Shown here: in pieces, positions 23,492 through 28,899 of the stretch
Numbering within the stretch: the stretch's first letter is position 1
Layout: every line of letters starts with the position of its first letter
Assembly (NCBI GenBank): GCA_035637595.1
Contig: DASPWW010000108.1
Location: forward strand, 1-28,899
DNA from: DASPWW01 sp035637595
GTDB lineage: Bacteria > Actinomycetota > Thermoleophilia > Solirubrobacterales > 70-9
Length of the DNA: 28,899 nucleotides
Direction: 5' to 3'
The notes under the pieces: model-generated
Seen by the model: the letters and a program-made list of their open reading frames with translations, nothing else
The model's database searches: none
What the model was told of the DNA's origin: nothing
Program-made: the position numbers and the translations under genes

Positions 23492-23846
23492 CCGGCAAGC
23501 CGTTATGTCAACCGGCCGGGTGTCCGGTGTGGGATACGGGCCGAGGATCCAGTACCGAATGGTCAGCGACGACGTTCGGACCAGGCTCTGATGGGCGCTG
23601 GTCGCGCGCGATCAGCCCTCGGGGGAGGACCTGGGCTGTATTGACCCCCGCATGTGGTGCGAATGCAGCCCAGGTCTGGCGGCGAGCCGACCTCGAGGGG
23701 TAGAACCACGCGGCAGGCGCGCGAAGGGTCGTGAAGGGCCCGCGTCAACAAGCCAATCAGCCGCTCGTGGCTAGGTTTACATACCGACCATTATCGAGCG
23801 TGGGATCTGCGGCGGGGGCGGGCGATTGAGCCCGCACCCCCAGGGG
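23492..23846. other. Intergenic stretch without a protein gene; contains a strong hairpin
   Basis: No open frame with a ribosome-binding site or recognisable protein is present. Two features stand out: the hairpin at 23628-23676 and a locally AT-richer patch at 23772-23798. It lies between two convergent genes and may hold a small RNA or simply 3' ends. On the minus strand AGCCC/GGGCT just left of 23847 is a weak stem that could end the R2-like gene. Confidence 0.5.
23628..23676. repeat. 15-bp inverted repeat / hairpin with inner stem
   Basis: GACCTGGGCTGTATT (23628-23642) pairs with AATGCAGCCCAGGTC (23662-23676), with a single G-T wobble. The 19-nt loop contains a second stem, CGCA with TGCG. 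There is no T-run after it on either strand, so it is not a classical intrinsic terminator. It could be a structured RNA element, a factor-independent 3' end of the high-GC type or a REP-like sequence. Confidence 0.65.
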
Positions 23847-24668
23847 CTACAGCGTGACCCCGATCAGCTTTAGGCGGCGGTTGAGCGCGCCGAGGCCGAA
23901 CTCCGCGAGCCCTCCGGGATCGACCCCAAGCGCCTCGAACGCGCCCTCGCTGGGCGGCTGAAGCGACTGCGCGACCGCGGGCAGCAGCTCGTGGAGGCGA
24001 CGCCGGATCACCTCCCCCATCTCAGGGTCCTCGGCGACGGCGCGGCGCAGGAACTCCGTCCCGTAGGCGAGGTGGCGCTGCTCGTCGGCGGCGATGCGGC
24101 TGTAGCCGTCGACGAAGCCGGGCAGGATGTCGCGCTCGTGCAGCAGGTCGAGCAGGAAGCGCGAGGTGGTGATCCCGAGCGTGCCCTCGATGACCATGTG
24201 GTAGATCGTCACGAACTCGACCTTGGCCTCGCGGTTCGTGGGGTCCGCCCGCAGCCGGTCGTGGGCGTCGACCAGCGCCTCGTCGAAGATCGTGCGGAAG
24301 GGATCCGCGAGCACCTCGCGCGCCCGCCGCACGTGGGCGGCGATCGCGGCCGGATCGGCGACGACCTCGTTCTGGAAGCGGGCGTAGAACTGCATGTGGC
24401 GGACCTCGTCGACGAGCTGGGTCGACAGGAAGCTGCCCTCCTCCTCGTCGTCCTGCGCCAACACGAGGCCGCAGAACTGGGTCGAGATCCGCTCCTCGGC
24501 GACCATCAGCGCGCTGAGCGCGAACTCGAGCAGGTCGCGCTCCGCCGCGTCGAGCCGCGCCCAGTCATCGGGGTCGCGGCTGAGGTCGATGTCCTGGGCC
24601 GCCCAGTGGGCGTGCTCCCAGTCGTTGTAGAGCTCCTGCGGGCTGCGGAGGGGCGCCGCTACGGCCAT
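23847..24668 (-). CDS. R2-like ferritin-fold oxidase (R2lox-type)
   Basis: The 273-residue protein starts at ATG 24668 after a GGAGA ribosome-binding site; the longer frame to 24734 lacks support. It has the six-ligand di-metal site of R2-type proteins: Glu58 in VAEERIS, Glu88 and His91 in DEVRH, Glu161 in VIEGTLG, Glu196 and His199 in DEQRH. Tyr156 lies five residues before Glu161, as does the Tyr that crosslinks to Val in Mycobacterium R2lox; Ile61 would be in the Val place. No ribonucleotide reductase large subunit is near, so an oxidase of the Mn/Fe R2lox type is likelier than RNR beta. Confidence 0.8.
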   Translation of the reverse strand: MAVAAPLRSPQELYNDWEHAHWAAQDIDLSRDPDDWARLDAAERDLLEFALSALMVAEERISTQFCGLVLAQDDEEEGSFLSTQLVDEVRHMQFYARFQNEVVADPAAIAAHVRRAREVLADPFRTIFDEALVDAHDRLRADPTNREAKVEFVTIYHMVIEGTLGITTSRFLLDLLHERDILPGFVDGYSRIAADEQRHLAYGTEFLRRAVAEDPEMGEVIRRRLHELLPAVAQSLQPPSEGAFEALGVDPGGLAEFGLGALNRRLKLIGVTL

Positions 24669-24751
24669 GTCGTCTCCTTCGCTCGAGCGTCCGGCAGGGT
24701 GAAGCCTAGGCCCCTCTTGGCCGCGCGCTTCCACCGGCCGGTCCGCGACGT

Positions 24752-25807
24752 CTACTTCCGCTTCTTCTTGACCTTCCAGGAATCAGTGGCGGGCGTGGCG
24801 TCGAGATTGCCCGCGGTATCCCGGGCCTGGACCTGGAAGGTGTGCTTGCCCTTCTTGACCTTGACGGTGAACGGCGATGTGCATGGCTTGAAGACCGACT
24901 TACCGTCGAGCGAGCACTCAAACGTCGCCGCCTCGTTGGCCGAGAACTCGAACGTCGCGGTCCTCTTCTTGGTCTTGTCCTTGGGGCCCTTGGTGATCGT
25001 GGTCTCGGGTGGGGTCGCGTCGCCGAGTCCGGGCCCTGGAGCTGGCGGCAGCGGAATCGTGACGTCGTCATCGGTAATCGTCCCGACGCCCTGGTTGTCC
25101 GCGATCGTCGCGATGGTGGGATTGGAAAGCCCGAGGTTGAAGGTCTCGTCCGCCTCGTCGATGGTGTCGCCGTTCACCTGCACGGTCACCGGCTCGGACG
25201 TGTCGCCGGACGTAAACGTTGCGGTCCCTGAGTTGGAGGCGTAGTCGCCGGGGGCGCTTGCGCTGGCGTCGGAGGTCGCGAAGTCGACGGTGACCTGCTG
25301 CGAGGACGCGTTGGTGAGCGAGACCGTAAAGGCAGCGGGCGTCTGGCCGGCGTCGCCCTCGGTCACCGCCACGTCGTCGATCGAGATGCTCGGGACGGGA
25401 TCGTCGTCGTTGATCGTCCCCACGCCCTGGGCGTCGGCGATCGCCGCGAAGATGGTGGCGTTGGAAAGATCGACGTTGAAGGTCTCATTGGGCTCGTCCA
25501 TCGTGTCGCCGTTTACCTGCACGGTGACGGTCTCGGTCGTGTCGTTGGCCGCAAACGTCGCGGTGCCCGAGCTCGACGCGTAGTCGCCGGGGGCGGCAGC
25601 CGAACCGTTCGAGGTCGCGAAGCCGACCGTCACCTGCTGCGAGGAGGCGTTGTTCAGAGTGACGGTGAAGCTCGTCGCCGTCTGGCCCGCGTCGCCCTCG
25701 GTCACCGCCACGTTGTCGATCGAGATCTGCAGTGGCTCGCGGTCGAGGATCGCCACCGCGCCGCTGGCCTGTGAGGCAGCGTAGACCGACCTTCCGTCAG
25801 CGCTCAC
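24752..25807 (-). CDS. 3' half of frameshifted secreted repeat protein: Calx-beta and Ig-like domains
   Basis: The 351-residue frame starts at a GTG overlapping the stop of the upstream frame. Its first 25 residues (SADGRSVYAASQASGAVAILDRE) are the missing end of the seventh repeat of that protein. Two Calx-beta domains follow (about 27-136 and 140-249, each with VTEGDAGQT, VDFATSD/VGFATSN, APGDYAS, GTATF, DE-ETF), then a bacterial Ig-like domain (268-346, PPETTITKGP to TDSWKV) and the tail KVKKKRK. Two Cys in the Ig domain could pair. Calx-beta domains bind Ca2+ in other proteins. Alone, this frame has no signal peptide, so it would be secreted only as part of the complete protein. Confidence 0.8.
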   Translation of the reverse strand: MSADGRSVYAASQASGAVAILDREPLQISIDNVAVTEGDAGQTATSFTVTLNNASSQQVTVGFATSNGSAAAPGDYASSSGTATFAANDTTETVTVQVNGDTMDEPNETFNVDLSNATIFAAIADAQGVGTINDDDPVPSISIDDVAVTEGDAGQTPAAFTVSLTNASSQQVTVDFATSDASASAPGDYASNSGTATFTSGDTSEPVTVQVNGDTIDEADETFNLGLSNPTIATIADNQGVGTITDDDVTIPLPPAPGPGLGDATPPETTITKGPKDKTKKRTATFEFSANEAATFECSLDGKSVFKPCTSPFTVKVKKGKHTFQVQARDTAGNLDATPATDSWKVKKKRK

Positions 25808-27033
25808 ATCGACCGCTGCGGGGCATCAAGCGCCACCCCGTCCTGGCACGCCCCGGCGGTCCCCGTCTCGCTCACGCAGCCAGCGGTGCCCGCGTTCTGG
25901 GTGAGCGCGCCGGTCGAGGTGTCGCGATCGAAGATCGCCAATGCGTCGGCGTTGAACGCCGAGACGTAGGCGGACGCCCCGTCATCGCTCAGCGCCACGC
26001 CTAGGGCGGCGTCGAGCGCCACCCCGTCCTGGCACGCCCCGACGGTCCCGGTCTCGCTCACGCATCCGGCCGTCCCCGCCTTCTGGGTCAGTCCCCCCGT
26101 GGAAGGGTTGCGGTCGAAGATCGCCACCGCGTCGCTGAGGTCCGAGGCGACGTAGGTGGACTCGGCGTCTGGGCTCACCGCAACGCCCACCGCACCCTCG
26201 AGCGCCACCCCGTCCTGGCACGCCCCGGCGGTTCCGGTGTCCGAGACGCAGCCCGCTGTCCCCGCCTTCTGGGTCAGTTCGCCGTTGGAGATGTTGCGGT
26301 CGAAGACCGCCACGGCGTCGCTGGAGTTCGCCCCTATGTAGATGGACTTTCCGTCCGGGCTTGCCGCGACACCGTAGGCCCCGTCAAGCGCCACCCCGTC
26401 CTGGCACGACCCGCCCGTTCCCGTCTCCGACACGCAGCCGGCGGTCCCAGCCTTCTGGGTAAGTGCCCCCGTCGAGGTGTTGCGGTCGAAGATCAAGACC
26501 GCATCGCTGCTCCCGGCCGAGGCGACGTAGACCGACGTTCCATCCTCGCTCACTGCGATGGATCGAGGGTCGTCGAGAGCGACCCCGTCCTGGCACACCC
26601 CGCCGGTACCCGTCTCCGACACGCAGCCCGCGGTCCCCGCCTTCTGGGTAAGAGCCCCCGTGGTCGTGTCGCGGTCGAAGATCGCCACGGCGTCGCTGAA
26701 ACCAGAGCCGACGTAGACCGACTTCCCGTCCGGGCTCACCGCGACCGATTCGGCGAAGTCGAGCGCGGCCCCGTCCTGGCACGCCCCCCCGGTCCCGCTC
26801 TCCGACACGCAGCCCGCGGTCCCCGCCTTCTGGGTCAATTCCCCGGTGGAGGTGTTGCGGTCGAAGATCGTTACGGCGTTGGTGGTGAACTGCGAGACGA
26901 CGTAGACCGACTTTCCGTCCTCGCTCACGGCGACGGCGCGAGCGTCGGAGAGCGCCACCCCGTCCTGGCACGCACCGCCGGTCCCGTCGTTTGACACGCA
27001 CCCGGCCGTGCCGGCCTTTTGGGTGATGTCCCC
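25740..27033 (-). repeat. Seven degenerate 186-bp repeats (62 aa), second gene
   Basis: Marker bases of the repeat (for example tcctgg at 25841, 26027 and 26213) recur every 186 bp. Seven units fill about 1294 bp. Each encodes one 62-residue repeat with two Cys. The last unit contains the frameshift. Confidence 0.85.
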
Positions 27034-27111
27034 GGTTGCCGCGTAGGCGATGCTCGCGGCAAGGAGGGCCGACGCGGCGGCGAGCGCAGCAGCGGTCCTA
27101 ATGCGTCTCAT
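25804..27111 (-). CDS. 5' half of frameshifted secreted seven-repeat (beta-propeller-like) protein
   Basis: The 435-residue frame begins at ATG 27111, overlapping the stop of the paralogous gene by 4 nt (ATGA). It has a signal peptide (TAAALAAASALLAASIAYA, cleavage near AYA-AT) and repeats of 62 residues with LTQKAGTAGCVSETGTGGACQDGVALD, VAVSPDGxSVYV and DAVAIFDRNTST segments. The frame ends early in the seventh repeat at DAPQRSM, where the paralogue continues with a full repeat. The remaining strands are encoded in the next frame (24752-25807). The frame seems to read further upstream to 28086 but only as a shadow of the paralogue. Confidence 0.82.
   Translation of the reverse strand: MRRIRTAAALAAASALLAASIAYAATGDITQKAGTAGCVSNDGTGGACQDGVALSDARAVAVSEDGKSVYVVSQFTTNAVTIFDRNTSTGELTQKAGTAGCVSESGTGGACQDGAALDFAESVAVSPDGKSVYVGSGFSDAVAIFDRDTTTGALTQKAGTAGCVSETGTGGVCQDGVALDDPRSIAVSEDGTSVYVASAGSSDAVLIFDRNTSTGALTQKAGTAGCVSETGTGGSCQDGVALDGAYGVAASPDGKSIYIGANSSDAVAVFDRNISNGELTQKAGTAGCVSDTGTAGACQDGVALEGAVGVAVSPDAESTYVASDLSDAVAIFDRNPSTGGLTQKAGTAGCVSETGTVGACQDGVALDAALGVALSDDGASAYVSAFNADALAIFDRDTSTGALTQNAGTAGCVSETGTAGACQDGVALDAPQRSM
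25814..25821 (-). other. Probable single-base deletion joining two frames of one gene
   Basis: In the seventh repeat the codons run gat gcc ccg, then two bases (ca), then gcg gtc gat gtg agc. One base added after ccg would restore DAP-x-AVDVSADGRSVYAAS, matching the other repeats. The total span from the ATG at 27111 to the stop at 24752 is 2360 nt, not a multiple of three. Confidence 0.75.
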
Positions 27112-28814
27112 TTCCGCTTCTTCTTCACCTTCCAGGAATCGCTGGCTGGCGTGGCGTCGAGGTTGCCCGCGGCATCCCGGGCCTGGACCTGGAAGCTGTG
27201 CTTTCCCTTCTTGACCTTGACCTTCAGCGGCGAGGTGCAGGCCTTGAACTCCTGCTTTCCGTCGAGCACGCAGTTGAAAGTGACGCCCGGCTCGTTGGCC
27301 GAAAACTCGAACGTCGCGGTCTTCTTCTTGGTCTTGTCCTTGGGGCCCTTGGTGATCTGCGTGTCCGGCGGAGCGGTGTCGCCCGGCTCGGGCTCCGGGG
27401 CCGGGGTTGGCGGGATGGGCGGCGGCTCGCGGTCGAAGATCGCCACCGCGTCGCTCTCGTCGGAGACGGCATAGACAGAAGCACCGTTGGGACTCACCGC
27501 CGCGCTCCGGGCGCCGTCGAGAGCAACCCCGTCCTGGCAGGAGCCACCGGTCCCGGTCTCGGACACGCACCCCGCGGTTCCCGCCCTCTGGGTCAGCGCG
27601 CCGGTCGAGGTGTTGCGATCGAGGGTTGCCACCGCGTCGCTGACGGTAGAGGCGACGTATACGAAGCTCCCGTCGGGGCTCACCGCCACGCCTCGCGCGC
27701 CGTCCAGAGCGACCCCGTCCTGACAGACCACGCCCAACTCCGAAACGCACCCCGCGGTCCCCATCTTCTGGGTCAGCTCTCCGTTCGACGTGTTGCGATC
27801 GAAGATCGCCACCGCGTCGCTGGTATCGGAGGCCGCATAGACGGAGGTCCCATCGGGGCTCACGGCGACGCCAAACGCGCCGACGAGTGCCTGGCCGTCC
27901 TGACACGCTCCACCCAGCTCCGACACGCACCCCGCCATTCCCGCCTTCTGTGTCAGCGCGCCAGTCGAGGTGTTGCGGTCGAAGATCGCTACGGCGTTGC
28001 TTGTGGAGGACGCAACGTACACCGAGCTGGCGTCGGGACTTACCGCTAAGCCGATGGCGCCGGTAAGGGCGGCCCCGTCCTGGCACGCGCTAGCCGTTCC
28101 ATCCTCGGAAACGCATCCCGCCGTCCCAGCCTTTTGGGTCAACGCGCCAGTCGAGGTGTTGCGGTCGAAGATCGCCACGGCGTTGCTGGTCTCCGACGCG
28201 ACATAGACCGAGGCACCGTCGGGACTCACGGCGACGCCCGTGGCGCTGTCCAGCGCCACTCCGTCCTGGCACGCGCTACCCGTTCCGTCCTCGGAAACGC
28301 ATCCCGCCGTGCCGGCCTTCTGGGTCAGCGCACCGGTAAAGGTGTTGCGGTCGAAGATCGCTATGGCGTCGCTGGTCTGCGAGGCGACATAGACCGAGGC
28401 GCCGTCTGGGCTTACCGCTACCGCGAATGCGCCCCCGAGCGCCTCTCCGTCCTGACACGGAGCGCCACCCGATTCCGAGATGCACCCAGCGGTGCCGGCC
28501 TTCTGGGTCAGCGCCCCGGTCGAGGTGTTGCGGTCGAAGATTGCCACCCCACCGGTGAGGAGGGCCCCACCCGCGATGGAGGCGACGTAGGCCGATGTAC
28601 CGTCGGGACTCACCGCGACGCCCGCAGCGGCGTCGAGCGCCTCTCCGTCCTGGCACGCGCCGCCTGTCCCGGTTTCCGAGACGCATCCTGCGGTTCCCGC
28701 CTTCTGGGTGAGGTCCCCGGTTGCGGCGTAGGCGACGCTCGTGGCGAGCAGACTCGCGAACGCGATGATCGCGATGAGGCCGACGCGCTGTGACTTGCGT
28801 GGAGCGCTACCCAC
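27108..28814 (-). CDS. Secreted seven-repeat (beta-propeller-like) protein with Ig-like domain
   Basis: I place the start at GTG 28814, which follows AGGGGG by 6 nt and gives a proper signal peptide (RKSQRVGLIAIIAFASLLATSVAYA, cleavage near AYA-AT); the ATG at 28874 lies inside the promoter dyad. Seven 62-residue repeats follow (about residues 33-463), with two Cys in most repeats, VAVSPDGxSVYVAS and AIFDRNTST strands. Then come a proline-rich linker (PPPIPPTPAPEPEPGD), one Ig-like domain (PPDTQITKGPK to SDSWKV) and the tail KVKKKRK. It is the intact paralogue of the frameshifted protein but without Calx-beta domains. The function is unknown; an adhesive or scaffold role on the cell surface is the best guess. 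The stop overlaps the next start by 4 nt. Confidence 0.87.
   Translation of the reverse strand: MGSAPRKSQRVGLIAIIAFASLLATSVAYAATGDLTQKAGTAGCVSETGTGGACQDGEALDAAAGVAVSPDGTSAYVASIAGGALLTGGVAIFDRNTSTGALTQKAGTAGCISESGGAPCQDGEALGGAFAVAVSPDGASVYVASQTSDAIAIFDRNTFTGALTQKAGTAGCVSEDGTGSACQDGVALDSATGVAVSPDGASVYVASETSNAVAIFDRNTSTGALTQKAGTAGCVSEDGTASACQDGAALTGAIGLAVSPDASSVYVASSTSNAVAIFDRNTSTGALTQKAGMAGCVSELGGACQDGQALVGAFGVAVSPDGTSVYAASDTSDAVAIFDRNTSNGELTQKMGTAGCVSELGVVCQDGVALDGARGVAVSPDGSFVYVASTVSDAVATLDRNTSTGALTQRAGTAGCVSETGTGGSCQDGVALDGARSAAVSPNGASVYAVSDESDAVAIFDREPPPIPPTPAPEPEPGDTAPPDTQITKGPKDKTKKKTATFEFSANEPGVTFNCVLDGKQEFKACTSPLKVKVKKGKHSFQVQARDAAGNLDATPASDSWKVKKKRK
27425..28718 (-). repeat. Seven degenerate 186-bp repeats (62 aa), first gene
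   Basis: Seven units of about 186 bp, the same total of about 1294 bp as in the second gene. Two units are shorter in the Cys loop (ELGG and ELGVV forms), so the unit is 60-62 residues. Confidence 0.85.
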
Positions 28815-28820
28815 TGACCA

Positions 28821-28826
28821 CCCCCT
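28821..28826 (-). promoter_or_regulatory. Ribosome-binding site deciding the GTG start at 28814
   Basis: On the minus strand AGGGGG ends 6 nt before the GTG. The alternative ATG at 28874 lacks such a site and would add residues before the signal peptide. Confidence 0.55.
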
Positions 28827-28857
28827 GGCGGTTGGTTCGCATGGAAGTTTCTCGACA

Positions 28858-28891
28858 ATGACGGTATACGTCATCAGCGAATCGCGCGGAA
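28858..28891 (-). promoter_or_regulatory. Putative promoter with an inverted repeat over the -10
   Basis: On the minus strand TTCCGC (28891-28886) and TATACC (28868-28863) are spaced by 17 bp, a possible -35/-10 pair. The dyad ATGACGGTATACGTCAT (28858-28874) has 6-bp arms ATGACG/CGTCAT around the -10, so a regulator could bind there and control the two-gene repeat-protein unit. Confidence 0.4.
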
Positions 28892-28899
28892 CCTCGGTC

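Noticed and set aside
23628..23676. Hairpin considered as a classical intrinsic terminator
   Set aside because: No T-run follows on either strand, and the loop is long. A structured RNA or other element remains possible.
23563..23751. 62-codon open frame in the gap on the minus strand
   Set aside because: No ribosome-binding site or -10 at the right spacing. It runs through both arms of the hairpin and has no resemblance to a protein.
27112..28086. 5' extension of the second repeat gene
   Set aside because: It is the shadow frame of the first repeat gene (Gly/Arg-rich text). The signal peptide and 4-nt overlap fix the start at 27111.
25740..28718. Regular repeats considered as CRISPR or a minisatellite
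   Set aside because: The 186-bp period keeps the frame and encodes conserved strands and Cys residues. There are no short identical repeats with unique spacers.
1..28899. tRNA, rRNA, insertion sequence, phage and toxin-antitoxin genes
   Set aside because: I found no clover-leaf-like sequence with a T-loop motif, no transposase or integrase motifs, no terminal repeats and no typical toxin-antitoxin pair.

Overview
The window is a piece of a very GC-rich chromosome, most likely from an actinobacterium of the Thermoleophilia/Solirubrobacterales type. This is an inference from codon use, a MurT/GatD pair (Gram-positive peptidoglycan amidation), an F420-type luciferase-like oxidoreductase, a class III cyclase fused to an alpha/beta hydrolase, and secreted repeat proteins built on an LTQKAGTAGC-type unit. 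I see no tRNA, rRNA, insertion sequence, phage or CRISPR array. It reads as ordinary chromosome with an exported-protein cluster at the right end.

Layout: 2-1165 is the 3' part of a secreted TolB-like beta-propeller. 1174-2998 (minus) is an archease-rtcB pair for RNA ligation or repair. 3078-6605 (minus) holds a saccharopine-dehydrogenase-like reductase with a small downstream gene, a dimeric alpha-beta-barrel protein, an SRPBCC protein and an extended SDR. 6703-8515 (plus) encodes HflX and dUTPase. 8552-9763 (minus) holds two membrane proteins, DUF4396 behind a CsoR-like operator and a double DUF4389 protein. 9851-13630 (minus) is a tight operon of lipid kinase, MurT, a SAM methyltransferase and GatD, with every junction overlapping by 4 nt. 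13646-14989 (plus) is a hydrolase-cyclase fusion diverging from that operon across only 15 bp. 15024-16004 (minus) is a membrane-anchored endonuclease/exonuclease/phosphatase protein. 16054-19961 (plus) is a run of small genes: cyclophilin lipoprotein, peroxiredoxin, HAD phosphatase, hydrolase, PRC-barrel-like protein and DUF899. 19909-22604 (minus) has an RDD membrane protein, a secreted protein and a Tex30/KANL3-like hydrolase. 22661-23491 (plus) is the F420-type oxidoreductase, followed by 355 bp without a gene that contains a strong hairpin. 23847-24668 (minus) is an R2-like ferritin-fold oxidase. 24752-28814 (minus) holds two paralogous secreted seven-repeat proteins, the second broken by a one-base frameshift.

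Three patterns cut across the genes. First, at least ten genes on both strands have a TANNNT -10 hexamer only 6-9 nt before the start codon, which points to widespread leaderless transcription. Second, four exported proteins end in short Lys-rich tails. Third, the two large secreted proteins each carry seven 62-residue repeats with a Cys pair in most repeats, which fits a seven-bladed propeller stabilised by within-blade disulfides.
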